From: Sulfuriroseicoccus oceanibius
Lineage (GTDB): Bacteria > Verrucomicrobiota > Verrucomicrobiia > Verrucomicrobiales > SLCJ01
Length of the DNA stretch: 64,000 nucleotides
Direction of reading: 5' to 3'
Assembly: GCF_010681825.2 (NCBI RefSeq)
Contig: NZ_CP066776.1
Span: 1,860,001 to 1,924,000, forward strand
In this document: one piece after another, positions 43,094 to 51,135 of the stretch
Numbering within the stretch: position 1 is the stretch's first letter
How the letters are laid out: every line of letters starts with the position of its first letter
Position numbers and translations under genes: made by a program
Notes under the pieces: model-generated
Database searches by the model: none
What the model was told of the DNA's origin: nothing
What the model saw: only the letters and a program-made list of their open reading frames with translations

Positions 43094-44014
43094 TCATTGA
43101 TTCATCAGTTCCTTCAGGGCTTTGTCGATGGTGGGGTGGGCGAACTGATAGCCAAGCTCCTTGGTGAGACGACCGGGGACGGGGACAAGGTCGTTGAGGA
43201 AGACTTCGTCTGCCATTTGACCGAACACCAGACGCATGGCGAATGCCGGCACGGGCAGGAATGCGGGGCGGTGGAGTTGTTTGGCGAGAGCTTGGGTGAA
43301 CTCGGCATTGGTGAGCAACTGTGGTGCCACCGCATTGATAGCTCCGGAGTAGGTTGGGTTGTCCAGCGATTCGGTGAAAAGGCGGACCACATCCTCGATG
43401 CTGATCCATGGGAAGTGTTGGCGGCCATTGCCGACGTGACCACCGAGTCCGGTCTTGATAATTGGCGTGAGTTTCGCCAGCGCGCCCCCGTCGGGGCTGA
43501 GGATGGCGCCCATGCGCAGGTGGGTGGTGCGGATGCCGGCGGCGCGGAATGGATCCGCTGCGGCCTCCCAGTCGTGGACGACGTCGCCGAGGAAGGTGTC
43601 GCGGCTGATCGGTGCGGATTCGTCCTTTTCCTCACCGTCGGCAGGGTAGCAGGACGCGCCGCTGGCCGAGACGAAGGCTGTCACCGGGTGGGCATTGCGT
43701 TCGACGAGTTCACGCGCGAGCAAGGCGGCGGATTCCGTGCGGCTCTTGCGGATGATTTGTTTGCGCTTTTCGCTCCAGCGGCTGTCGGCCACGCCGGCAC
43801 CGGCGAGGTGTACTACGGCGTCGATGGGATCGGTGGCGGAGAGGTCGAATTCGCCTGTGGTGAGGTTCCATGCGACGGAATCCGGCGACGAGGCAGAGCG
43901 GCTGACTGTCGTCACGCGGTGGCCTGCGTTTTTTAGTGAAGTCACTAATCGGCTGCCCACCATGCCGGTAGCGCCCGTAACGAGAATGTGTTGTGGGGAT
44001 GGAGAGTCGATCAC
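43094..44014 (-). CDS. TIGR01777-family NAD(P)-binding epimerase (YfcH/SulA type)
   Basis: 306 residues starting with GTG. The Rossmann motif is VTGATGMVGSRL. DAVVHLAGAGVADSRWSEKRK and SKASGCYP-like SASGASCYP are the typical patterns of the family, which has an atypical active site relative to true epimerases. The C-terminal DUF1731 region is visible (VPAFAMRLVFGQMADEVFL). Substrate unknown. It is divergent from the tRNA-Ala gene. Confidence 0.9.
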   Translation of the reverse strand: MIDSPSPQHILVTGATGMVGSRLVTSLKNAGHRVTTVSRSASSPDSVAWNLTTGEFDLSATDPIDAVVHLAGAGVADSRWSEKRKQIIRKSRTESAALLARELVERNAHPVTAFVSASGASCYPADGEEKDESAPISRDTFLGDVVHDWEAAADPFRAAGIRTTHLRMGAILSPDGGALAKLTPIIKTGLGGHVGNGRQHFPWISIEDVVRLFTESLDNPTYSGAINAVAPQLLTNAEFTQALAKQLHRPAFLPVPAFAMRLVFGQMADEVFLNDLVPVPGRLTKELGYQFAHPTIDKALKELMNQ

Positions 44015-44142
44015 GGTCCTATCTTACGCGGGGAAAATCATTCGAGAAGGTGAAAAAATTAGTTGGCAGGGTCGGGAATCTGCGTAAGGTGCAGCCCATC
44101 ACCGCAAGGGAGTCAATCCCCGAAGGTGACTACCGGAAAAAT

Positions 44143-44218
44143 GGGGCATTAGCTCAGTTGGTAGAGCACTTGCATGGCATGCAAGGGGTCAGCGGTTCGA
44201 ATCCGCTATGCTCCACCA
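44143..44218 (+). tRNA. tRNA-Ala (anticodon GGC)
   Basis: A full cloverleaf. The acceptor arm GGGGCAT pairs with ATGCTCC (one G-T), the D arm has AGCTCAGTTGGTAGAGC, the anticodon stem CTTGC/GCAAG encloses ATGGCAT (anticodon GGC), and the T arm has GCGGTTCGAATCCGC. CCA is encoded. Confidence 0.98.
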
Positions 44219-44270
44219 TTTTTCCGGTTTTTTTGTGCCCTGATCACATCATCTCAGCCATCATTCATCT

Positions 44271-44732
44271 ATGACAACGCAGGAACCATCGAACGAAAAC
44301 CGCCGCGGCCTCGGGCTGCTTGGCCGCTCGGAAAACGTGCTTCCGCAGTCGCCGGATGATGCCAAGCTCGAGACCTTCGCCAACCACACGCCAGAGCGCG
44401 AATACTGGATCCACTTCGACTGCCCCGAGTTCACCTCGCTGTGCCCGGTGACCGGCCAGCCTGATACGGCGCGCATTCAGATCCGCTACATTCCGAACGA
44501 GATCTGCGTCGAGACCAAGTCGCTCAAGTTCTACCTTTCGTCCTTCCGCAACCATGCGGCTTTCAATGAGGAGGTGGTCAACCGCATCCTCACCGACCTC
44601 GTGGCGGCCTGTGAGCCGAAGCAAATGGTCGTGCGCGGCAGCTTTGGCTCGCGCGGTGGCATCCGCCTTACCTGTCAGGCCACGTTCCCAGACAACGCAC
44701 CACTCGCCGGCACGATGACGCCGGAAGTGTAG
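44271..44732 (+). CDS. queF: NADPH-dependent preQ0 reductase (7-cyano-7-deazaguanine reductase)
   Basis: 153 residues, the short unimodular QueF. The catalytic Cys and Asp lie in FTSLCPVTGQPD, and substrate-binding Glu in CVETKSLKFYLSSFRNH. The enzyme reduces the nitrile of preQ0 to preQ1 for queuosine in tRNA. It lies alone 52 bases after tRNA-Ala; other que genes are not in the window. A T-rich stretch (GCAGTTTTTAGTC) shortly after the stop may contribute to termination. Confidence 0.96.
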   Translation: MTTQEPSNENRRGLGLLGRSENVLPQSPDDAKLETFANHTPEREYWIHFDCPEFTSLCPVTGQPDTARIQIRYIPNEICVETKSLKFYLSSFRNHAAFNEEVVNRILTDLVAACEPKQMVVRGSFGSRGGIRLTCQATFPDNAPLAGTMTPEV

Positions 44733-44773
44733 GTTAGTTTGCCAGTGTTCAGCCGGCAGTTTTTAGTCTGCCA

Positions 44774-45940
44774 CTAGCCGAGCAGGTAGGCGGCGACTTC
44801 GTCTGCCAGGAGTTTGCCGCTGCGGGTGAGGACGAGGGATTGGCCCTTTTGCGTGACGTGGCCGGCTTCGAGCATGGCATCGACGCGTTGGTCGGCGCCT
44901 TCCAAGTTGCTGAGGCGGGTGAGGGCGAGGCCGGTGTCGGTGCGCAGTTCCAGCGCGACGCGTTCCATGATCCAGGCGGATTCGCTGAGGGGCTCGATAT
45001 CGGTTTCCGCGGCGCGGCGAAATTGCATCGACTCGATGAATTTGGCGGTGTCCGGCAGGTTGGTCCAGCGGGTGCGGCCGATGGTGGAGACGGCGCCAGG
45101 ACCGATGCCGAGGAAGTCGGCGCCAGCCCAGTAGGCGGCGTTGTGTTGTGAGCGGTGACCGGGGCGGGCGTGGTTGGAGATCTCGTAGTTGTCGAATCCG
45201 GCGGCGCCGAGGCGCTCGACCATCAGTTCGAAGAATGGAGCATCGTCGTCGGCATCCTGGTGGAACTCGCCTTTACTGAACTTGTCGAAGAACTCGGTAT
45301 CCTCCTCGTAGGTCAGGTTGTAGGTGGAAATGTGGTCCGGCGCGAGAGCGATGGTTTGCTCCAAATCGTCGCGCCAGTGCTCCAGAGCCTGCCCCGGGTG
45401 GGCGAACATGAGGTCGACATTCACCGTTGGGAAGTCGGCGGCTCGCAATTGCTCGTATGCGGTGCGGGCTTCGTCCGGGCTGTGGTCGCGGCCGAGTACT
45501 TTGAGCTGCTCCGGGCGCCACGATTGCACGCCGAGGCTGACGCGGCTCACTCCGGCGTCGCGCATCAACTGGAGTTTCTCCGGAGTGAACGTGCGTGGGT
45601 TGGCTTCAAATGTCCATTCTTGGAGCGCGCTGAGGTCGAGGATGTCGTGCATGCGCTCGAAAAGCCGCGACAGGTGGGTGCGTGAGAGTAGACTCGGCGT
45701 GCCGCCGCCGAAGTAGATTGTTTTAGGGGCCAGGGTGAACTGAGAGGCGCGCGTCTCGAGTTCGGTTGCCAATGCCTCGACAAATGCCGCCATGTCCGTG
45801 TTGCCTGGCGTGTGCTTGTAGAACGAGCAGTACGGGCAGATCTTGTGACAGAATGGAATGTGCACGTAGAGGTGCTGCAGCGACGCGTCGGTGGTGACGG
45901 GCGCTGTGGGTGCTGGATTGATGTGAGGAATGTCTGGCAT
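44774..45940 (-). CDS. hemW: HemW-like radical SAM protein (coproporphyrinogen oxidase-like)
   Basis: From the ATG at 45940 the protein has about 388 residues. The radical SAM motif is FCHKICPYCSFYKH, with the CxxxCxxC pattern, followed by YFGGGTPSLLS. The HemN/HemW C-terminal domain is recognisable (SEHAW-type region, LSESAWIMERVALELR). The spacing CxxxCxxC without the extra HemN cysteine, and the length near 390, fit HemW, a heme chaperone, rather than HemN. It diverges from the squalene synthase gene, with only 29 bases between ATGs. Confidence 0.9.
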   Translation of the reverse strand: MPDIPHINPAPTAPVTTDASLQHLYVHIPFCHKICPYCSFYKHTPGNTDMAAFVEALATELETRASQFTLAPKTIYFGGGTPSLLSRTHLSRLFERMHDILDLSALQEWTFEANPRTFTPEKLQLMRDAGVSRVSLGVQSWRPEQLKVLGRDHSPDEARTAYEQLRAADFPTVNVDLMFAHPGQALEHWRDDLEQTIALAPDHISTYNLTYEEDTEFFDKFSKGEFHQDADDDAPFFELMVERLGAAGFDNYEISNHARPGHRSQHNAAYWAGADFLGIGPGAVSTIGRTRWTNLPDTAKFIESMQFRRAAETDIEPLSESAWIMERVALELRTDTGLALTRLSNLEGADQRVDAMLEAGHVTQKGQSLVLTRSGKLLADEVAAYLLG

Positions 45941-45969
45941 TCGGCGCAATGTGCGCTAGGCGTTGGAGG

Positions 45970-46947
45970 ATGTCCAATGCTCATCAGTCCCGGTCCGATC
46001 GCGGGTGGTTGCCGTTGCTCAAGTCCGTGAGCCGGTCCTTCTACCTGAGTATCCGCTTTTTGCCTGGCCCTGTGCGGCGTCCGGTGTCCTTGGCTTATCT
46101 CTTGGCGCGTGCGACCGACACAGTGGCCGATGTGGCGTCTACCGATGCTGCGGTGCGGCTTAATGTGTTAGAGCGCATGGGGCAGGCGGTTGCTGGTCGT
46201 ACGTGCGGCGCTCTTGCGGGCGAGTTGGCGGCAATTGCGGATGGAATCGATCACGAGGGGGAAGCTGCGTTGTTGCGTCAATGGGATGCATTGCTGGCTG
46301 CGTACGCTGCGAGTCCGGCGGAGGAGCAAGTGATCATCCAGCGGGTGATCGAGGAGATTGTCAGCGGTCAGTCCGGCGATATCCAGACGTTCGAGATGAA
46401 CGCTTCAGGTTGCGACGTCACGTCGCTGGCGGATGCGGCGGCACTCGAGCGCTACACTTACCAGGTGGCAGGTTGTGTCGGGAGGTTCTGGACCGAGATA
46501 TTAGTGGAGTGTGTGGGAGCGAAGTGCATACGCGGCGACGTGTCGCAGCAGGTGGCGCTCGGTGTGGAGTTTGGCCAGGGGTTGCAGATGATCAACATTC
46601 TGCGCGATCTGCCGGAGGACTTGGCGAATGGTCGTTGTTATTTGCCGGCGGATTGGCAACGGGATGCCGGGGTTTCTCCAGACGATCCTGCGGCAATGTG
46701 GGCGGCGGCCGAGCCATGGCGCAGGCAGTGCCGGCGCTGGGTGAACTCGGGCATCGAGTATGCGGCTGCGCTACGTGGTGTGCGTTTGCGGTTCACCGCG
46801 GTGCTTCCGGCATTGCTGGCGCAGGAAACTTTGGAGAAGCTCGAGCAGGCGGATTGGTCGGCGTTGGAGGCGCGGGTCAAGGTGAGCCGGCGCGACGTGC
46901 GGCGCTTGATGGGGCGGGCGCTCGGGTTCGCGCTATCGGGCGGATGA
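45970..46947 (+). CDS. Squalene/phytoene synthase family protein
   Basis: From the ATG at 45970 the protein has about 325 residues; an ATG at 45949 is also possible. The two Asp-rich motifs for prenyl diphosphate are visible: YLLARATDTVAD and QMINILRDLPEDLANGRCYLP. RSFYLSIRFLP is the typical N-terminal motif. It condenses two prenyl diphosphates, leading to squalene/hopanoids or carotenoids. No neighbour tells which. It diverges from hemW with almost no intergenic space. Confidence 0.92.
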   Translation: MSNAHQSRSDRGWLPLLKSVSRSFYLSIRFLPGPVRRPVSLAYLLARATDTVADVASTDAAVRLNVLERMGQAVAGRTCGALAGELAAIADGIDHEGEAALLRQWDALLAAYAASPAEEQVIIQRVIEEIVSGQSGDIQTFEMNASGCDVTSLADAAALERYTYQVAGCVGRFWTEILVECVGAKCIRGDVSQQVALGVEFGQGLQMINILRDLPEDLANGRCYLPADWQRDAGVSPDDPAAMWAAAEPWRRQCRRWVNSGIEYAAALRGVRLRFTAVLPALLAQETLEKLEQADWSALEARVKVSRRDVRRLMGRALGFALSGG

Positions 46948-47058
46948 TAGCAAGTTCATCGCGGCGCCGTGCGCGTTGTGGAGAATTTCCTCGCCTAGTT
47001 CATGCTGCCATGCGTTAAACGGAGGCACTTTCTGATTTGATCCAAACTCTCTGACATT

Positions 47059-47649
47059 ATGGCTGAAACACCATCGACACGTATTCTGAAAATTGGGGAC
47101 TCCGTTCCTGGCTTCGACCTGCCGTCACCGGCGACTGGGTCGTCGGTTGCATTTGAATCGCGCGCCTGTCTGCCTGCGGTGGTGATGTTTGTTTGTAATC
47201 ACTGTCCGTTTGTCGTGCACCTCGCCGACGCGATAGCAGAACTGGCCAACGAGTATTCCGGCAGGATTGCGTTTTTCGCCATCAACTCCAACGACGTGGA
47301 GAACTATCCGGATGACGCTCCGGAAAAGATGGTCGAGTTCGCCGAGGCGCACGGCTGGAATTTCCCTTATTTGTTTGATGAGGATCAAAGCGTGGCGCGG
47401 GCGTGGGCGGCGGCGTGCACGCCGGACTTTTTCCTCACCGATGGCAATGGCCAGCTGGTTTATTGCGGGCAGTTTGATGACTCGCGTCCGGCGCGCTGGG
47501 CAAAGACCGATGCCGAGGTGACCGGTGCGGATCTGCGCGACGCGATCGACCGCGTGTTGCTGGGCATGGAGCCGAAAGAGAATCAGATGCCGAGCACTGG
47601 ATGTAACATCAAATGGATCAAAGGAAACGAGCCGCCGTACTTCGGCTAG
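47059..47649 (+). CDS. Thioredoxin-fold AhpC/TSA-like protein
   Basis: 196 residues. The redox-site region reads VVMFVCNHCPFVVHLA, followed by FFAINSNDVENYPDD and ACTPDFFLTDGNGQLVYCGQ (cis-Pro). This is the pattern of the peroxiredoxin-like thioredoxin family with a CxxC variant CNHC. The C-terminus has SMPSTGCNIKW-like MPSTGCNIKWIKG, a conserved feature of this subgroup. Likely a cytoplasmic thiol peroxidase or reductase. The nuclease-like gene at 47686 starts 36 bases later. Confidence 0.88.
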   Translation: MAETPSTRILKIGDSVPGFDLPSPATGSSVAFESRACLPAVVMFVCNHCPFVVHLADAIAELANEYSGRIAFFAINSNDVENYPDDAPEKMVEFAEAHGWNFPYLFDEDQSVARAWAAACTPDFFLTDGNGQLVYCGQFDDSRPARWAKTDAEVTGADLRDAIDRVLLGMEPKENQMPSTGCNIKWIKGNEPPYFG

Positions 47650-47685
47650 GAGTACGCGTTCAACCAATACTCAGTAGGAGCTAGC

Positions 47686-48372
47686 ATGTCGGGATATAGA
47701 AAATCATCGTCGAAGGTCGGGTGGGGTAGCGGTGTCGCATTGGTGGTCGTTGCGGTCATGGTGCTGGGGCAGATGCTCTTTACCTCAAAGGAGGCGGGCA
47801 TGGTTGCTTCGTCGTCGACCGTGTCGATTAATCCTGGCGGTGTTTCGTCCAGTGCGTCCCGTAAGGGGGATTACGACGTGCTGCAGAGTTGTCGCTTGGT
47901 CGAGCATCGGCGCAACGACGGCGACAGCTTCCATATTCAAACCCAGGACGGTCAGGAACATGAGATCCGGCTGTATTACGTCGATACGCCCGAGTCCTAC
48001 CGGCATAAGCACAACGGTGAGCGCATCGGTCATCAGGCCAAGTATTTCAAGATGGCGGATGACGACGAGGCCGTGGAGCTGGGTAAAGAGGCCAAGGCAT
48101 TTGTGCTCGGTCTGCTGCGCAAGAATGGCGAGTTCTCTGTGCTGACCAAATGGGAGCCTGTGTTTGATTCGGGGCGTTATTTCGCGTTTGTCGAGGTCGA
48201 GTTCGACGGGCAAAAGCGTTGGTTGCACGAGGTGCTGGTCGAGAAGGGGTATGCGCGGATCTATACACAGGGCGCGAAGATGCCGGATGGCACCGGTGTC
48301 AAGCAGCGCAAGCGTGCGTTAGAGCGCATCGAGGAAGACGCCAGGGTCTACGGAGCCGGCGGTTGGCAGTGA
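47686..48372 (+). CDS. Membrane-anchored staphylococcal-nuclease-like protein
   Basis: 228 residues. A hydrophobic helix (about 12-33, GVALVVVAVMVLGQMLF) anchors it, followed by a Ser-rich linker and an SNase-like domain (RRNDGDSFHIQTQ, EIRLYYVDTPES, SGRYFAFVEVEFDGQKRW, VEKGYARIYTQG). Core motifs are partly changed (NDGDSF for DGDT; YYVDTPE retained), so activity is uncertain. It follows the thioredoxin-like gene by 36 bases. It differs from the nuclease at 16805, having no Cys-rich tail. Confidence 0.85.
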   Translation: MSGYRKSSSKVGWGSGVALVVVAVMVLGQMLFTSKEAGMVASSSTVSINPGGVSSSASRKGDYDVLQSCRLVEHRRNDGDSFHIQTQDGQEHEIRLYYVDTPESYRHKHNGERIGHQAKYFKMADDDEAVELGKEAKAFVLGLLRKNGEFSVLTKWEPVFDSGRYFAFVEVEFDGQKRWLHEVLVEKGYARIYTQGAKMPDGTGVKQRKRALERIEEDARVYGAGGWQ

Positions 48373-48390
48373 TTTGTTTCTAACGGGAAA

Positions 48391-48597
48391 TTATACCATT
48401 TAAACGGTCACCTTGTCGGAACCGATGGGGATTGAGTGAGTAGGATCAGAGATGAAGAAAGTGATCTTAGCGGGATCTTTTTGAGTGATGCTGCGTTGCT
48501 CACAGCTCAGGTAGCCCGCTAGCATCGCGGTTCGCGCCTTGCCTCACTCGAAAAAGCTCTCCGCCATTCCGCCAACTTGACCGTTCAAATGGTATTA
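48391..48597. mobile_element. Candidate MITE bounded by ~20-bp inverted repeats
   Basis: The left end (TATACCATTTAAACGGTCA, 48393-48411) and the right end (TGACCGTTCAAATGGTAT, 48578-48595) are inverted copies with one or two mismatches, enclosing about 165 bases with no gene. The whole element is about 207 bases and TA-rich at both tips. This is the form of a non-autonomous miniature transposable element. No transposase and no clear target duplication are visible. Confidence 0.6.
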
Positions 48598-48639
48598 CCC
48601 CGTCCATCCGCCTGCCCTCGTGCGTAGTGGGGAGGCGGT

Positions 48640-49983
48640 ATGAAGTGGTTTTATAGGATTTCGTTGTTGGTAGGTGTGGGGTTGGCGGCTCATGCCGGAG
48701 CTGTCGAGCAAGGTGATGCCCTGGCGCAGGCTGGCGGCCGGCAAGGTCCGGCGGAGGCCGAGGTGCCGGCTGCTGTGGATCCGGCATTGGTGTCGGTCGA
48801 GCGGTTGCGCGTTGAGCTGCGCCCGCTTTCCAAAGATGAGCTGGAGGAGAAGCTCAAGCACTGGCTGGGAAGGCTGCGTGAGCAGTTGGATCAATCGAGT
48901 CGCGAGGCGTTGCAGCTGTCTGCCTTGAAGGCACAGGCGGCAGGGCCGGATGCTCCGGAGCTCGTGCAGTTGAAGGAGAGGCTCGCGGAGATGGGGGCGC
49001 GGGAGTTTGCTCTGGCCAAGCGTCTGCGGGTTGTGATGGAGTCGTTGCGGGAGAAGGGAGGCGATGTGGCTGAAACCGAGGCCTATTTGAACGCGGTGAT
49101 GGACGCGAAGAACGACGTCGATTCCGAGGTCCGGATGAAGTCAATGGTTCAGAGTTGGCGGGAGTGGCTGGTGTCGGATGATGGTGGGATGCTGCTAGTG
49201 CGCAAGCTGGTAGCTGCGTTGGTGGTGGTGCTTGTGTTTTGGCTGATCTCAAAAATCATCCGGCGGATTGTGGTCGGACGCCTCAAGGGGTTCCGTGGAA
49301 CCTCGGTGATGCTGCGCAAGTTTGTCGACCGGACCATCGGCTGGCTGGTTTTGGCTCTGGGTGTGTTGTTGGCGCTGAGTATCCTCGGGGTGGGGATTGC
49401 TCCGCTGCTGGCGGCGATGGGGGCGGGTGGCTTCATTATCGGTTTCGCGTTGCAGGAGACGTTGGCCAATTTCGCCAGTGGGCTGATGATCATGGTTTAT
49501 CGTCCATTCGATGAGGATGACTTCGTGACGGTGGCGGGAGTCACGGGAAAGGTTGAGCGGATGAGCTTGGTGTCGACCACCTTGCTGACCGTGGACAACA
49601 CGGAGTTGGTGATTCCGAACAAAAAGGCGTGGGGGGAGACCATCCAGAATTTCACCGGCAAGGACCTGCGGCGCGTCGATTTGGTGTTTGGTATCGGTTA
49701 TGGAGACGACATTGAGAAGGCGACCGAGGTATTGCGGACTGTGGCGTCGGCGCATGAGTTGGTGTTGCCTGACAAAGAGATCGCGATCGTGGTGGGGGCG
49801 TTGGGGGATTCGTCGGTGAACCTGTACTGTCGTCCTTGGACCAAGACGGTGGATTACTGGACGGTGTACTGGGATCTGACGCGCCAGGTGAAAGAGGCGT
49901 TCGATCGCGAGGGCATTAGTATTCCATTTCCGCAGCGCGAGGTGCACGTGCGGGAAGGAGCAGCGCTCGAAGCTGGTAGCTGA
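48640..49983 (+). CDS. MscS-family mechanosensitive ion channel
   Basis: 447 residues. A signal-like start is followed by a coiled N-terminal extension (about 35-165) that is longer than in E. coli MscS. Helices lie at about 185-205 and 230-265, and the pore helix has GAGGFIIGFALQETLANFAS. The beta domain begins DEDDFVTVAGVTGKVERMS and VIPNKKAWGETIQNFT. It probably releases solutes on hypo-osmotic shock. It begins 43 bases after the MITE-like element, which may carry or disturb its promoter. Confidence 0.93.
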   Translation: MKWFYRISLLVGVGLAAHAGAVEQGDALAQAGGRQGPAEAEVPAAVDPALVSVERLRVELRPLSKDELEEKLKHWLGRLREQLDQSSREALQLSALKAQAAGPDAPELVQLKERLAEMGAREFALAKRLRVVMESLREKGGDVAETEAYLNAVMDAKNDVDSEVRMKSMVQSWREWLVSDDGGMLLVRKLVAALVVVLVFWLISKIIRRIVVGRLKGFRGTSVMLRKFVDRTIGWLVLALGVLLALSILGVGIAPLLAAMGAGGFIIGFALQETLANFASGLMIMVYRPFDEDDFVTVAGVTGKVERMSLVSTTLLTVDNTELVIPNKKAWGETIQNFTGKDLRRVDLVFGIGYGDDIEKATEVLRTVASAHELVLPDKEIAIVVGALGDSSVNLYCRPWTKTVDYWTVYWDLTRQVKEAFDREGISIPFPQREVHVREGAALEAGS

Positions 49984-50008
49984 GTGGTATACGGGCTGGA
50001 ACGCAAAA

Positions 50009-50040
50009 GAGCCGCTGGTCGCTTTCGCGGCCAACGGCTC
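50009..50040 (-). terminator. Terminator of tRNA-Leu copy 1
   Basis: A 14-bp hairpin (50009-50022 with 50027-50040, GAAA loop on the minus strand) is followed by TTTTGCG on the minus strand, eight bases after the tRNA. Confidence 0.85.
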
Positions 50041-50047
50041 AGAAAAA

Positions 50048-50129
50048 TGCTCGAGGGGGGACTCGAACCCCCACGGGTCGCCCCACATGATCCTTAGTCA
50101 TGCGCGTCTACCAATTCCGCCACCCGAGC
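50048..50129 (-). tRNA. tRNA-Leu (anticodon AAG), copy 1
   Basis: An 82-base tRNA with a long variable arm (TGGGGCGACCCG). The acceptor GCTCGGG pairs with CTCGAGC. The anticodon stem CATGA/TCATG encloses CTAAGGA, placing A-A-G at 34-36 with G37. CCA is not encoded. It has its own terminator at 50040-50009. It is identical to the copy at 50881-50962. A34 in a bacterial tRNA-Leu is unusual, because A34 is normally confined to tRNA-Arg(ACG). Confidence 0.93.
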
Positions 50130-50316
50130 GTGGGAAAATTTTGCGTGGTGTGCTCTTGCGAGCGCGTCATTATTTACTTCAGCAGTCTGATCCGCGCAAC
50201 TTACTTTTACGGATTCGTCGCAGAATAAATGCGTTGGGCCGTGCTGTGTTTGAAGGCTGTGCTTTGCGATGCCTTGAGGATCAGCTCTTTTTGCAAATTG
50301 AAGGGATTCTGGAAAA

Positions 50317-50805
50317 TCAGCGCTTTGCGTTGATTTGCATCCAGGTAATCAGGCGTGGTCCTGCGATCCACATTCCCATGGCGGTCACCAAGACCACTGC
50401 GAAGATGACCAGGTTCACGGTTGCCAAGCCCCAGTGGATCGGCCAGGCGTCGAACTTCCAGCGATTTGGTTCATCTGGCTGGTAGATGATCTGGACCTTT
50501 TCGTCGACCTCGTAGGATGGGTTGTCGGTCTTGAGGGTAGCCTCGAATTCATGGGCGGTACCTGATTCGTCGGTGAAGCGGATGACAGGTGTGAAAAGTG
50601 TGAGATCGAGTCCGGATTCGGATGGGCGCTCGATCACGCGCACGATCTCGGCTTCCGTGCGTTTGCCGGTGGCGAGGAAGTCCATCGAGTGGCTGTACGC
50701 CCAGACACCAATCTGCAATGGGATGAGGGCGGGCAGCAGAAGGACGACTGCCAGAATGCGGCAGACGAGGGTGATCTTCTTGGACGGTGTGGGCAGGTCG
50801 ATCAT
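50317..50805 (-). CDS. DUF3592 membrane protein
   Basis: 162 residues with two helices (about 10-32 and 125-148) flanking a beta-rich domain of the DUF3592 type (ATGKRTEAEIVRVIE, PVIRFTDESGTAHEFEA, VQIIYQPDEPNRWKFDAW). DUF3592 proteins are of unknown function, and the domain lies outside the cytoplasm or in the membrane interface. It is enclosed by the two tRNA-Leu copies. Confidence 0.87.
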   Translation of the reverse strand: MIDLPTPSKKITLVCRILAVVLLLPALIPLQIGVWAYSHSMDFLATGKRTEAEIVRVIERPSESGLDLTLFTPVIRFTDESGTAHEFEATLKTDNPSYEVDEKVQIIYQPDEPNRWKFDAWPIHWGLATVNLVIFAVVLVTAMGMWIAGPRLITWMQINAKR

Positions 50806-50841
50806 GCTGGAACGATGCAGAGGTTGGGCTGGAAAGCAAAT

Positions 50842-50873
50842 GAGCCGTTGGTCGCTTTCGCGGCCAACGGCTC
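50842..50873 (-). terminator. Terminator of tRNA-Leu copy 2
   Basis: The same hairpin as after copy 1 (50842-50855 with 50860-50873), with one difference in the stem. On the minus strand the bases after it are ATTTGC. Confidence 0.75.
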
Positions 50874-50880
50874 AGAAAAA

Positions 50881-50962
50881 TGCTCGAGGGGGGACTCGAA
50901 CCCCCACGGGTCGCCCCACATGATCCTTAGTCATGCGCGTCTACCAATTCCGCCACCCGAGC
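50881..50962 (-). tRNA. tRNA-Leu (anticodon AAG), copy 2
   Basis: Identical 82-base tRNA to copy 1, 833 bases away. The flanks are also duplicated: the terminator downstream, and upstream the AT-rich GTGGGAAAATTTTGCGTGGT and CGCGCAACTT segments. The tRNA was thus duplicated as a unit of about 200 bases, and the DUF3592 gene lies between the copies. Confidence 0.93.
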
Positions 50963-51135
50963 GTGGGAAAATTTTGCGTGGTCCGCTCTCGCGAGCGGGC
51001 CTTTGTTTACTTCAGCTCCAAGCTTCGCGCAACTTGGTTTTACTAAAATTTGAGGAATATTCGAGGCGGGTGGAGGTTGGTAATTGCTTCAAGTTTTTGT
51101 TGTTCAGGGAGTCGTGCGTGTTGCCTCTGCTGCAA

